From Halodesulfovibrio sp. MK-HDV (GTDB taxonomy: Bacteria > Desulfobacterota > Desulfovibrionia > Desulfovibrionales > Desulfovibrionaceae), in contig NZ_WYDS01000014.1 in NCBI RefSeq assembly GCF_009914765.1, positions 62,001-126,000 of the forward strand: a stretch of 64,000 nt of DNA, given 5' to 3'. This document shows positions 38,501 through 46,650 of the stretch, in pieces. The notes under the pieces were generated by a model, which saw nothing but the letters and a program-made list of their open reading frames with translations, ran no database searches and was not told the origin of the DNA. A program made the position numbers and the translations under genes. The number at the start of each line of letters is the position of its first letter. Position 1 is the stretch's first letter.

Positions 38501-41500
38501 AAAAATCCGTATGGAGTGCCTTAAAAAAACGTGCCCAAGCGCATGGTCTTACTCCTTCTCTCCTACTCTTAAGTGCTTATGCAGATGTTCTGGCTCGTTG
38601 GAGTCATAGTAAGGCTTTCTGCCTGAATGTGACGCTATTCAACAGACAACCCTTCAATGAGCAGGTGCGAGAGATTGTTGGTGATTTTACTACATTGAGT
38701 TTACTTGAAATATCCAACAACCCTGCTGTTCCATTTATAAAAAGAGCTGCCGCTGTACGTGACCAATTTTGGACAGATATGGAGCACACATCTCTTTCTG
38801 GTGTGGAAGTCATCCGTAAATTAACCCGTAGCGGCAAACTTCCATTTGGTGAGAGTTATCCCGTAGTCTTTACAAGTAATATTTCCGGTGGGAATGCATC
38901 AGATGTGCTGCTTGAAGCACTAGGGACGCGTGGATTTAACATTAGCCAGACGCCACAGGTATGGCTGGATAATCAGGTGCATGAGGATAAAGGTGATCTT
39001 GTTATCCATTGGGATTCTGTGGATGAACTTTTTCCTGAGAATCTTATTGAAGAAATGCTTAGTGCATATGGGCTTATGTTAACGCAGCTTGCCGGTACTG
39101 ATGCTTGCTGGCAGCAAAATGCCTTTGACTATCTACCGCAACGGACCCTTGCGACGTTAGAGGCAATGAATGCGACATCTGCGCCGTGCTCAGCCCATAA
39201 TTTATGGTCGTTATTTGTGAAACAGTACAATTCTGTCCCTGATGCCATTGCGATTATTACTCCTAATGAACAAATCTCGTATGGAGAACTTGGAGCGCGT
39301 GCTGCTGGATTTGCCCGTGAATTAACCAAGCGCGGTGCTACCCAGAAAACGCTGGTTGGAATTAGTCTTCCTAAAAGCATAGATCAAGTTGCAGCAGCGT
39401 TGGGCACGCAGGCAATAGGTGCTGTTTTTGTTCCAATTGATCATGAACAACCTGCCATACGTAAGCAAACTATTGCACAGGAAAGTATGCTTTCCCTCGT
39501 TATTGCGTATGAATCTTTTGACCCGACCATTACTCACATTTTGCCTTCTTTAGCGACAGATTCCCTTGAACATTATGAGGGACCAACTTCAGTGGATGAC
39601 CTGGCGTATATTATCTTTACTTCCGGCTCTACTGGTAAGCCTAAAGGGGTGAGTATTACACACAAAGCGGCGGTAAATACGCTGCTGGACATAAACAAAA
39701 GATACGACATTTCTAACAATGACGTTGTATTTGGCGTGTCCCGTCTGACTTTTGACTTAGCGATTTATGACATTTTTGGTGCGTTTGCAGCCGGTGCCAC
39801 ACTTGTTCTGCCGGAGGACTCCAGACAAAAAGACCCAGCGCATTGGATTGATTGTTTAGCTTTGAACGGATGCACCGTTTGGAACTCTGCTCCGGCTCTT
39901 ATGCAGCTTGCAATCCAATATGCTCAAACTACCGAGAAAACGTTCCCGGCACTTCGTTTGGCAATGCTCAGCGGTGATAAAATTGTTCCTGATCTGCCAC
40001 AAAACCTTCACTCGATTGCTCCTAATGTAGAAACTCATAGCCTTGGCGGTGCTACGGAGGCTTCAATCTGGTCAATTTGCTATCCTATTGGTTCGCATAA
40101 GCCGGAACATGGCCCCGTGCCTTATGGACGTCCAATGGCAAACCAGCAGTGGTATGTTCTTGATAGTGCGCTTGAACCATGCCCTGAACATGTAATTGGC
40201 GAGTTATATATTGGTGGTACCGGCCTTGCTCAAGGGTATTATGGACGCGATGATTTGACCAAGAAAGCGTTCATCACTCATCCCGCCACTGGAAAGCGAA
40301 TTTATCGCACTGGAGATATGGGGACGTTGAATCCTCAAGGTCATCTTACTATTATTGGCCGAAGAGATTTTCAGGTTAAAATTCGTGGGCACAGAGTTGA
40401 GCCTTCCGAAATCGAACATGTTCTTTCTAAACATCCAAAGGTCTCTCATATCGTCGTTCTTCCAATCATCGGACAGAACGGGATGACACTCGCTGCGTAC
40501 TATTCAGGTTCTGCTTCCAAGCAGGAGCTCACGGTGTATGCCACCGAACAGTTACCGCGTTACATGGTCCCAGCTCATTATGTGTCTATGAATATCTTTC
40601 CAATGACGCCAAGTGGCAAAGTCGACCGTAAAAAACTTCCGAAGCCGGATGTTGAGATCGTTGCAGATACAAAGCAGGAAAATGCAGAGCTGACCCCGCT
40701 GCAGGATGCCGTTGCAGAAGTTTGGAACGAGTTATTGCAGCAGGAATTCACACCTGTTGATATGGATTTCTTTAATGCGGGTGGTGATTCTGTCCTTGCG
40801 GCTCAGTTAGTGCTTGGCATTCGTGGAAAATTGGGAATTACTCTTGCCCTACCGCGTTTGTTTGAAAATCCGACGATTGGCTTACTTAGCCAGCACATTC
40901 TGGAATCACATCCAGATGTAGATGAGACATTACGCAAGCGTTTGTCAGGGGAGAATACAGAGGCTTCGAAACCAAAAGAGTCAAAACCAGATAAGACAAC
41001 ATCTATCGTCGATATTGTACACGTCGACATATTGAAAAAGCATCCTGTTTGCAAATATGTACCGACGATTTCTCACCCCCCACACGGTGGACAGAATACG
41101 TTTACACATCCGTTTCTTACTGGTGCCACAGGCTTTTTAGGCATTCATGTTCTTAAGTCGCTCTTGCAAAATGATGTCTCGGGTGTCACTTGCCTTGTGC
41201 GTGCCACTGGAAAGGATAGCGGTTTAAAAAGGATTCTTGATACGGCGGAAGTCTATGGTTTTTCTTTGGAGAGGTTCAAAGAGAAAATCCAAATAATTAC
41301 TGGTGACTTGTCACTCCAATATTTTGGATTGGAAGAAGACCAATTCCTTGAACTATCAAATAATGTGGATGCAGTATTCCACGCCGGTGCTCTGGTTCAT
41401 TACATTTATTCCTGCGAAAGCTTGCTTGGACCTAACGTTATCGGAACACGAGAAGCAATCCGTCTTGCATCAACCGGCAATGTTAAACCATTACATCATG

Positions 41501-42162
41501 TATCAACGGTATCAGTCTTCTCACCTCTTAGAAGCAGTGATGATCTGCTTATCCTAGAAGATGAGCAGATTGAACAAGACATGGATGTGTTTGGTGGATA
41601 TCCGCAAAGTAAATGGCTCGCTGAACGACTTGTTCAGAATGCTATCAATGCGGGTTTACCAGCTTATATATACCGTCCGGGGCTTATTACCGGCACGAGC
41701 TCCAAAGGAATATGGAACAAGGAAGATTTCTTGTGGCGCGTTATCCAAGGGTCTTTGAAGGCTGGTGTTATCCCTGATCTGGAACGTGTTGAAAACTTTT
41801 TGCCTGTAGATACAGTTGCAGAAGCTCTTGTTCATATTTCTCGCGGCACACTGGAGCATAACGTTTATCATCTGGACGGATTTAACCCTGTTTCATCTCG
41901 TCAGTTGGTAGAAGAGCTCAGGCAGGTCACATCTGCATTGCAGGTTGTCCCCTATGCTCAGTGGAGAAAAGCGATTGCGCAGCCGGAGAATCCGCTCTAC
42001 CCCCTTCTTCCTTTATTACCTGACGATGTGAATCCAGAGAGTATCTCCCGGCAATTCCGTTTCGATAACTCGAACGCACGCAAAGCCTTGCAAGGTAGTG
42101 CGGTGCACTTCCCAGCGTTGGAAACGCTACTCCCTGTCTATATGCAAAGCATGTTAGCTTAG
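32527..42162 (+). CDS. Hybrid PKS-NRPS megasynthase 2: KS-AT-DH-KR-ACP-Cy-A(Cys)-PCP-TD
   Basis: A 3211-residue enzyme; start at 32527 behind AAGGATATAATT. Approximate domains: KS (7-440, catalytic Cys177 in TACSSS); AT (533-815, Ser626 in GHSIGEF, malonyl-type HAFH); DH (897-1190, His932 in HCINGELVAP and Asp1096 in HPSLID); KR (1390-1575, TGGTGGLG, YTASN); ACP (1667-1735, GLDSL); Cy3 (1752-2198, DLLLADASS); A3 (2225-2705, code D-L-Y-N-M-S-L-I-W, cysteine-like); PCP3 (2722-2798, GGDSV); thioester reductase (2862-3211, TGATGFLG, YPQSK). It should add a malonate-derived unit, reduce and dehydrate it to an alkene, add a third thiazoline and release the chain as an aldehyde or alcohol. No methyltransferase or epimerase domain was seen. 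A terminator follows. Confidence 0.95.
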   Translation: MSDKLVTDAIAIIGIACRFPGAADKDMFWKNLQSGKDVLTTFTEDELLENGVSPETLKNSDYVRHGYPIDDIEMFDASLFGYSPAEAKRIDPQQRLFLQCVWTALEDAGYAPDSRLHTGVFASAKMSTYQNALSDPNTIGTSAAFASVLGNDKDYIATRTSFKLGLTGPSFAVQTACSSSLAATHLAVESLISGECDMALAGGVSISIPQRVGYTYEEGMICAPDAKCRAFDKDAAGICASNGVGVVLLKPLENAVDDGDNIYAVIRGSAMNNDGANKAGFTAPSVSGQYNVIRDALSVAEESADNVSYVETHGTGTLLGDPIEIQSLTKAYREDTDASGYCAIGSVKTNVGHLDTAAGVCSLIKTALALHHEEIPATLHFSTPNPHIPFAATPFFPIANSTAWKKRNDMRLAGVSSFGVGGTNVHLIVQSAADIVPLKKRETHPEAAQLASPDAPFMLPLSANDADQLNVLRNNVAQHLLEHPDVDLPAVMHTLFKGRKHFAHRVAVSENSIEKLAETLRAAKLTSTDHPPKIGMIFTGQGCQYTGMGKALFDHSTVFKNALLRIENALVDSLPYPLTELLFNETHAEMLDHTSITQPAIFAVQYALAEYWKSLGVIPVAVTGHSIGEFAAACVAGIMTPEDAAHLIARRGELTGSLPQGGGMLAVLAKEEEIHEILSSHPEFVLDIAAYNGIEHIVLAGITSDLQQVKVILEESGFFCKLLSVSHAFHSRFLDPVLDDFRAATAALNLSKPVLPYISSFTGKKEGTLPATPKYWVSHLRNPVQFVGAMRALCDEGCDVILEAGPHPILIGMAKKFIESSKQDSIQWISSMRRGDSTLQPTYDAIAFLYQAGVQIRCDTLVNGAAKQVPLPTYPFKKEKHWEPRTICSSAEYTIPAVQRGDAPFYIAQVPHPTSTFTAEIGLDTFPALENHCINGELVAPLGILTELLAQVWAAYSGEKAAVSIAEITLHAPVLLDAAIPQTIHVLPQENGSISVQQQRGDVWVSCMSAVVITQCSALPAVSTLADGKRFSKQDLPEVLRGFGSDKHGDALWTFTNAMVGSSAISANILLHDKLLSGAPTGADKGAMTVHPSLIDPCIQLLGGFVDLFTDETGAPCILLPTSLQASTTYGSHSNQVHCDIQLLEKTERVVSCDIQLRTPEDVAIVELHGLSFIKIPSDAQNALHNSISPYTRLVWKKAENVLDNKLHLSQKSEVADKQDVESASALELAPLSTDFTFVSAPTEVEKLASLFPSAQIVDVTKIQTVCAEKVLFYAEGSTINMIVETMVALASSQKIKELVLITHHAIRINDAESVNPDQRVVWELGRVFTSEHPSVVVRMLDIDDISELQAIPVSLKLSQYALRNKQWHLPCLVGVEKSLKSNILAPVTSTTTLVTGGTGGLGVELITQLVSEGHKTILVTARSKPKAHVAAVFDTLRKKGADIVFESADIANAKDVQRVLAPCGSSLPPLGTVFHLAGHTSNSSLCDLTADGFAVTSNAKIVGAALLDEYTRAHPVERFVLFSSISTLHGIPTAGVYTASNGYLEAMAEQRQQDGLEATCICWGPFADCGMLSHDIEGHHVRETLGINAWSPEALSYLREFPNETAVCTLADIDWVRFSQALESAGTPLAFAVDNFSVPQPVETTTDISARSDSTGISTDNLEENITRSITQLLQVSVAPARNENLLMAGLDSLLFLQLSQKIRKTLEVRITPAEVFANPTIENICNIISGKLLPEMDVEEPEVVLEDSLELGEAFPLTDTQYAYWAGRSETMPMGNISCHSYAEYDVESLDLAKYNEAWDALIQRHPMLRMIITDKGQQQILPKVQSLHIAHENLSTVADEEQQVQMERVRNMLSHKVHETSCWPLFTVQTVQLPNDVTRICMSIDLLLADASSLQILMRELRDVYSEGLISSVTTGIKKLPTLEYTFQKYIADAQEFAASDDGGKLLSAAESYWDNRLEYLPHGPELPICVAPEAIKVPRFTHRSHVLKKSVWSALKKRAQAHGLTPSLLLLSAYADVLARWSHSKAFCLNVTLFNRQPFNEQVREIVGDFTTLSLLEISNNPAVPFIKRAAAVRDQFWTDMEHTSLSGVEVIRKLTRSGKLPFGESYPVVFTSNISGGNASDVLLEALGTRGFNISQTPQVWLDNQVHEDKGDLVIHWDSVDELFPENLIEEMLSAYGLMLTQLAGTDACWQQNAFDYLPQRTLATLEAMNATSAPCSAHNLWSLFVKQYNSVPDAIAIITPNEQISYGELGARAAGFARELTKRGATQKTLVGISLPKSIDQVAAALGTQAIGAVFVPIDHEQPAIRKQTIAQESMLSLVIAYESFDPTITHILPSLATDSLEHYEGPTSVDDLAYIIFTSGSTGKPKGVSITHKAAVNTLLDINKRYDISNNDVVFGVSRLTFDLAIYDIFGAFAAGATLVLPEDSRQKDPAHWIDCLALNGCTVWNSAPALMQLAIQYAQTTEKTFPALRLAMLSGDKIVPDLPQNLHSIAPNVETHSLGGATEASIWSICYPIGSHKPEHGPVPYGRPMANQQWYVLDSALEPCPEHVIGELYIGGTGLAQGYYGRDDLTKKAFITHPATGKRIYRTGDMGTLNPQGHLTIIGRRDFQVKIRGHRVEPSEIEHVLSKHPKVSHIVVLPIIGQNGMTLAAYYSGSASKQELTVYATEQLPRYMVPAHYVSMNIFPMTPSGKVDRKKLPKPDVEIVADTKQENAELTPLQDAVAEVWNELLQQEFTPVDMDFFNAGGDSVLAAQLVLGIRGKLGITLALPRLFENPTIGLLSQHILESHPDVDETLRKRLSGENTEASKPKESKPDKTTSIVDIVHVDILKKHPVCKYVPTISHPPHGGQNTFTHPFLTGATGFLGIHVLKSLLQNDVSGVTCLVRATGKDSGLKRILDTAEVYGFSLERFKEKIQIITGDLSLQYFGLEEDQFLELSNNVDAVFHAGALVHYIYSCESLLGPNVIGTREAIRLASTGNVKPLHHVSTVSVFSPLRSSDDLLILEDEQIEQDMDVFGGYPQSKWLAERLVQNAINAGLPAYIYRPGLITGTSSKGIWNKEDFLWRVIQGSLKAGVIPDLERVENFLPVDTVAEALVHISRGTLEHNVYHLDGFNPVSSRQLVEELRQVTSALQVVPYAQWRKAIAQPENPLYPLLPLLPDDVNPESISRQFRFDNSNARKALQGSAVHFPALETLLPVYMQSMLA

Positions 42163-42168
42163 TATTAA

Positions 42169-42203
42169 GAAATGGCTACCTGATATCCTCAGGTAGCCAT
42201 TTC
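42169..42203 (+). terminator. Terminator of the megasynthase operon
   Basis: A perfect 15-bp stem (GAAATGGCTACCTGA and its complement) with a five-base loop lies just after the megasynthase 2 stop and is followed by TATTTTG. It separates this operon from the AraC-family gene. Confidence 0.8.
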
Positions 42204-42266
42204 TATTTTGATAACGACTTGCAATTTCATTTAATACTGATTACACAATCTTTACAGGAGGTAACT

Positions 42267-43268
42267 GTGGTTAAGATCAGTATGAACAATTGGAAGCAAG
42301 CATTCACAGACGGTGAGTCGTGGATACCTGAGGAAGAAGAGCAATGCTTGTGGAATGAATACCAGATCCGATCAGGAATAAAACTCTTGGTGCAGAACTG
42401 CCCTGCGATTGTGTCTGACAAAGAATTTCAGTTCGAGCAGCATGATGCTCCGGTTGAATTTTTATATTGTCTTTCAGGAAAGACTACTCTTTCATTATGT
42501 GATGCGCGTGGTGAACAAAGGGAATTACAGACGCAGACGGGGCATTGTACGTGCTCATATCTACCCCATTGTTGCGGCATCTCTAAAACACAATCAGGTA
42601 CACCTTTGCGGGCTGTGGGATTACAAGTTTCATTGGAAACGCTCTCTTCTATTGTTTCTAAAGAAAAATGCTCATTTCTTTCGCTCATAGAAGGCGCTGC
42701 TTCGGAAAAAGATGTTTGCCCCTTCTTTACAGAAGCAGCAATTCCTATGTCATTACAGATAAGTGCAAAGCAAATTTTAGAATGCCCGCTTGAAGGGAAC
42801 TTTAAAAAAATGTTTTTAGAGTACAAGGCGCTGGAGCTGCTCTACACCCAGTTTAGCCTGCTCGATTCTATCGCGGCCTTTAGCAAAAGCATTACGGATT
42901 TTGAAGAAAAGGCTACACGCAAAGCACACGCCATATTAATGGAAGATATTTCTGCGCCACCATCCTTGCCGGGGTTGGCAAAGAATGTTGGCTTGTCACA
43001 TACCCGTTTGAACAAGTTGTTTAGACTTATTTACGGCAATACAGTTTTTGGAATTCTACGAAAAGAGCGCCTTGAGTGTGCAAGGCGCTTGTTAGAAGAT
43101 GGGCGGAGAAATGTTTCCGAAATAGCATATGAATGCGGATTTTCAAGTCCGAGTCACCTTTCCCGTGCATTTGTGGAGCAGTTTGGCTCTCAGCCTAAAA
43201 AATATCAGACAGAGCACATGATGCGTCAGGCTTCTCTTGATCAACATTTAAATTTTAACGTTAATTAA
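42267..43268 (+). CDS. AraC-family regulator, PchR-like
   Basis: A 333-residue regulator. The GTG at 42267 is chosen because a perfect AGGAGGT lies five bases before it; a longer frame lacks this. The C-terminal 100 residues form the double helix-turn-helix of AraC proteins (LPGLAKNVGLSHTRLNKLFR and the second helix region NVSEIAYECGFSSPSHLSRAF). The N-terminal half is a cupin-like sensing domain with several cysteines, as in PchR-type regulators that respond to their own ferri-siderophore. It lies directly after the biosynthetic genes and converges with the uptake/export operon, overlapping its last gene by four bases. Activation of both operons in response to the loaded metallophore is inferred. 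Confidence 0.88.
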   Translation: MVKISMNNWKQAFTDGESWIPEEEEQCLWNEYQIRSGIKLLVQNCPAIVSDKEFQFEQHDAPVEFLYCLSGKTTLSLCDARGEQRELQTQTGHCTCSYLPHCCGISKTQSGTPLRAVGLQVSLETLSSIVSKEKCSFLSLIEGAASEKDVCPFFTEAAIPMSLQISAKQILECPLEGNFKKMFLEYKALELLYTQFSLLDSIAAFSKSITDFEEKATRKAHAILMEDISAPPSLPGLAKNVGLSHTRLNKLFRLIYGNTVFGILRKERLECARRLLEDGRRNVSEIAYECGFSSPSHLSRAFVEQFGSQPKKYQTEHMMRQASLDQHLNFNVN

Positions 43269-44662
43269 AAGTAATATCGGGCAGTAAAGTAATACAAATC
43301 GTTATTATCATACTGCCCGAGCAAGCCCTTGTTTGATCCTGTCCAAATCATCACGCCAGTAGAAAGGCTCCATTCGTCTCCGAGTTTATATTCACCGAAG
43401 GCTTCAACAATTGCCCCGTCATTACTGGTGTAGGCTTTGCCGCGCACGCCGAGCTTCAGATCATCTCTCAAAAAGGTTCTGCTTAATTCGTATGTAATTC
43501 CGTGCCAGAGCTTTGTGCCGACAAACCCTTCATCGGCGGTGCTGAAATACTGTGAAACTGCATCCATAAAGAATTGTAGATTTACGTAGTAAATACCGTC
43601 ATAGTTGTAATCGCCGCCCACAACCCACTGCCAAAGGTCGCGTCTACCTATACCGTCACTACTACTTTCCATTGCGACTGGATATTGTGGTTTATACGCA
43701 AGTTCGCCACGAATGGTGCCGTCTCCTACGCCTTTGGCAAAGTTAAGGCCAAAGGCTGCAAAACGTGGGTGCTTTGGTCGAAATTCAGGAACACCTGAAG
43801 CCGTTTCGTATCGTCCGTATACAGGCGAGTTTACAAATCCATAATACCCAATGAGGGCGACATCCCATCCTTCAATATTGCGGGAGAGCCTTGCCCCAAA
43901 CTCCACATCACTGAACCATTTATTTGGCACTTCCTGTGAATCAAGTTCCAGAGTTCCTGCATCTTCTCCTTCATAAAGCTCACTTAATCCCTGTGTAACC
44001 CAAGGGTTTCCCTGTCGTGGAATATCTTCCACACTGGCTACTGGCAAAAAGACGCCTTCCAATGCCCAGTCGCCTATAACCAATGTAGCGTTGGCCAACC
44101 AGACCGGAAGACGGTTGTCGGCTCGACCGGACGCAATCGGGTCTCGAACATCCAGTGGATTAATTAAATCCATAGGATTGATTCCGTCTCCTGTTCCCCA
44201 CCGAATAACCTTGCTCCCGACTATGACGTCGAGATTGTCCGAATCGTAGCTTAGATACGCGCTACGCAGGCATGGATAGAGCGCCTTGTGTCCAGTGCCA
44301 TCCCAAAATTGCGCTGCGAATTCATAATCTCCATCTATGCTTAAAAATCCAGAGAATTGGTTGTATCGGTAATCTGCCTCAATCCGCAGGCGTTGCCGTA
44401 TGGATATGGGAGTCTTTGGCGTGTTTAGTCCGAATTGATTGCGTGATTCAAAGAATCCGGCATAGGTGAAGACGCCACCGTCTACAGAGGTTGTTGAATC
44501 GTCAATAAGTTCTTGAGGGATTGTAAATCCTTCATCGTCTGCAAATGGATCACCGCCGATGCTCAGTTCTTCATTTTGAACATCGGCGGCAAAACATGAA
44601 CTTGAAATCACCAGCAGGCAGAACAATGTAGCGCTGAGTATGTGTAGTATGTATCGTGTCAT
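43265..44662 (-). CDS. DUF1302-like outer-membrane beta-barrel protein
   Basis: A 465-residue protein with a signal peptide ending near SCFAAD; the start at 44662 gives a normal signal peptide, although its ribosome binding site is weak and 44725 is possible. The body has the alternating aromatic pattern of outer-membrane beta strands and ends in YYFTARYYF, a C-terminal Phe barrel signature. Stretches such as WGTGDGINPMDLINPLDVRDP match DUF1302 family proteins, which commonly lie with MMPL exporters and LolA-like genes, as here. It may form the outer-membrane exit for the exporter. It is the last gene of the Fur-controlled operon and overlaps the AraC-family gene tail by four bases. Confidence 0.8.
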   Translation of the reverse strand: MTRYILHILSATLFCLLVISSSCFAADVQNEELSIGGDPFADDEGFTIPQELIDDSTTSVDGGVFTYAGFFESRNQFGLNTPKTPISIRQRLRIEADYRYNQFSGFLSIDGDYEFAAQFWDGTGHKALYPCLRSAYLSYDSDNLDVIVGSKVIRWGTGDGINPMDLINPLDVRDPIASGRADNRLPVWLANATLVIGDWALEGVFLPVASVEDIPRQGNPWVTQGLSELYEGEDAGTLELDSQEVPNKWFSDVEFGARLSRNIEGWDVALIGYYGFVNSPVYGRYETASGVPEFRPKHPRFAAFGLNFAKGVGDGTIRGELAYKPQYPVAMESSSDGIGRRDLWQWVVGGDYNYDGIYYVNLQFFMDAVSQYFSTADEGFVGTKLWHGITYELSRTFLRDDLKLGVRGKAYTSNDGAIVEAFGEYKLGDEWSLSTGVMIWTGSNKGLLGQYDNNDLYYFTARYYF

Positions 44663-44726
44663 AATTGTAGAATCTGTACTCAATGAGAAACGAAGCAGAA
44701 TTGGCGCAGGGAAAGAGCGAGGCATA

Positions 44727-45503
44727 CTATTGCTTCAAGTCAGTCTGCATAAACAGTGAATCGCTCAGGCCGGTGTTATAAGTAATTTTACGATACTCCA
44801 TAATGGTAACTGTACCGCGTGATGGTGTTGTCATTTTTTGGCGAGTAGTACTCCAGATGCCCTGAATCTTTTTAAACCCGCCATACACCAGCTGTTTGTA
44901 TTTTTTACCTGCGTGATTGACGTACTCAATTTTTGCAGGAAGCCAAATGTCTTTGCGAATCCACGTAAGACGTTTGCTAAAATTTGATTTTTGCGGATGT
45001 ACAGGTGTCATTTCTACAACATAACAATCAACGCCGAAGAGTTTTTCTTCTCGAAGTAGAACATGGGTATCGTCATCTACTTCGCGCTTAGAAATATCTT
45101 CATTTGCATAATCGCTGCGCATGAATGGCCCCTTTTTACCGCCTCCGGTAACCCTGCGAACAAGAGATTCTGAAGGCATGTACACCCACATGTCGTCTTC
45201 TTTATCGATGTCTTTGTATGACCATGTCAGGTAGGAGGTGTTGCGGACGTCTTGTGGTTCTGAGAAGCGGATCACCTGCTTTTCAATTCCATTGAATTTT
45301 TTCTTTTTTACTTCCATAGAGCGCAAAAGCTGTTGCTTTCCGCGCTTGATAACCATGACGGATTGCATTTCACCGCATTCACTCGTGTCTACTGCGTCCA
45401 TGCGCTCCGCTATTTCTCGGCCAGTAAGACAAAATCCAGACTGCGGTACGAGTACTGCGACGATAATCAGACAACTTAGTCCCAGTTTACAAAGTGACTG
45501 CAT
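44727..45503 (-). CDS. LolA-like outer-membrane lipoprotein-sorting protein
   Basis: A 258-residue secreted protein. The start at 45503 follows AAGGAGAGTAAA, and the signal peptide ends near SGFCLT. The LolA-like (COG2834) fold is suggested by LTWSYKDIDKEDDMWVYMPS, KGPFMRSDYANEDI and the late strands IWLPAKIEYVNHAGKKYKQL. This type of protein is found next to MMPL exporters and DUF1302 barrels, forming a three-part envelope transport module that probably carries a lipophilic product through the periplasm. All three parts occur in this operon. The substrate here would be the thiazoline product or a precursor, by inference. Confidence 0.82.
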   Translation of the reverse strand: MQSLCKLGLSCLIIVAVLVPQSGFCLTGREIAERMDAVDTSECGEMQSVMVIKRGKQQLLRSMEVKKKKFNGIEKQVIRFSEPQDVRNTSYLTWSYKDIDKEDDMWVYMPSESLVRRVTGGGKKGPFMRSDYANEDISKREVDDDTHVLLREEKLFGVDCYVVEMTPVHPQKSNFSKRLTWIRKDIWLPAKIEYVNHAGKKYKQLVYGGFKKIQGIWSTTRQKMTTPSRGTVTIMEYRKITYNTGLSDSLFMQTDLKQ

Positions 45504-45504
45504 T

Positions 45505-46650
45505 TTACTCTCCTTCTTTTGAAATATATTCGATGGTGATTCCTTGTTCTTGCAGTGTTGCGAGGACAATTTTCGGTTCCATCATTTCTGGAAAACTATT
45601 GATGCCAAGATGCTTAGATTTTCCTGTGACAATGCGGTGCGCCATCATTGCACTGGCAAGCCCTGTGCCCGTATATGAATCAGGGAAACGAAGGATTCCT
45701 TCTGTTGTGGAAACTTTCCCGTCGTGCACGCCTGTTATTGTAGACACGAGCATGTAGCCCTTTGTGTTTTTCCTTTTGTTATCCAGAGCAGAAACTCGGC
45801 ATAGAAGACGTGCTGACAAATCAGTAAAATAGGGATGCCGGTAGCAGCCTGTAAGACTTACGAGGCTTAACGTTGCAGAGAACAAAGGCCCTGTGTTTAC
45901 CCAAAAGCATTTTCCAGAAAATGCTTTTGTTTGCTTTACGACTCTTTCAAACTCTTTTGTGTAGAAAGGCTGAGCTATGCTTTTTCCGAACGGCTCTGGG
46001 AGCACAGGAAAATGAACGAATCTTTCAGAAAATGGCAGTGGAGTCCTTTTCCGGTTTTCTGCTTGGGAGGCACCAAGCTCCTTTAGTTCGCCCATACCGC
46101 AAACCATGTCGTACATAGAACCGTATGACCAAACATCTTCACCGGCGAAATAGCTTTTGATTGAGAAAATCTGTGAGAACTTTTTCGCCATAGATAAAGG
46201 CAGGGAGGCAGAAATTCCGGGAACAATTCCAACTGCAAAACAAAGCTGTAGTTTACGCTTAGCTACTTCATCCTCAAGGTCGCGGATGAGTTCGATAACA
46301 TAGTCATAGCCGCCCGGGTCAACCATGTGGCAGTCGGATTCAACAGCAGCACGGGCTACAGTGTCACCAATTAACGCGGTTGGACCAGTGCAGTTAACAA
46401 CTACGTCACATGTTGAAAGCAGGCTCCGTAGAGCCTTTGGGTCTTTAATGTCTACTTGGTAAGGCTTGCAACTTGCTGGTGCCTTTTCAGTATTGTTTCT
46501 TGAAACTGTGGTGAGTTTAGCTACGGTATTTGAGGCTGCTTGAAAATTGCGGCCGCAAATATACAGGTCAGCATCACCTTGTTGCATAAGGTATGAAGCA
46601 GCTACAGAACCGACTTTTCCATATCCACCAAGTATCGCTACTTTCTTCAT
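45505..46650 (-). CDS. Saccharopine dehydrogenase-like NAD(P)-dependent oxidoreductase
   Basis: A 381-residue cytoplasmic enzyme with an N-terminal Rossmann fold (AILGGYGKVGSVAASYL, a GxGxxG-type nucleotide site) and the saccharopine reductase-type fold (VVNCTGPTALIGDTVARA, VDPGGYD, FAVGIVPGISASLP). Family members reduce imines formed from an aldehyde or keto acid and an amino acid. In this operon it could reduce a thiazoline ring, or an imine formed from the aldehyde released by the reductase domain of megasynthase 2. It is not a close match to the thiazoline reductases of yersiniabactin and pyochelin (Irp3/PchG), which belong to another family. Its start overlaps the cysteine synthase-like gene stop (TAATG). 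Confidence 0.8.
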   Translation of the reverse strand: MKKVAILGGYGKVGSVAASYLMQQGDADLYICGRNFQAASNTVAKLTTVSRNNTEKAPASCKPYQVDIKDPKALRSLLSTCDVVVNCTGPTALIGDTVARAAVESDCHMVDPGGYDYVIELIRDLEDEVAKRKLQLCFAVGIVPGISASLPLSMAKKFSQIFSIKSYFAGEDVWSYGSMYDMVCGMGELKELGASQAENRKRTPLPFSERFVHFPVLPEPFGKSIAQPFYTKEFERVVKQTKAFSGKCFWVNTGPLFSATLSLVSLTGCYRHPYFTDLSARLLCRVSALDNKRKNTKGYMLVSTITGVHDGKVSTTEGILRFPDSYTGTGLASAMMAHRIVTGKSKHLGINSFPEMMEPKIVLATLQEQGITIEYISKEGE

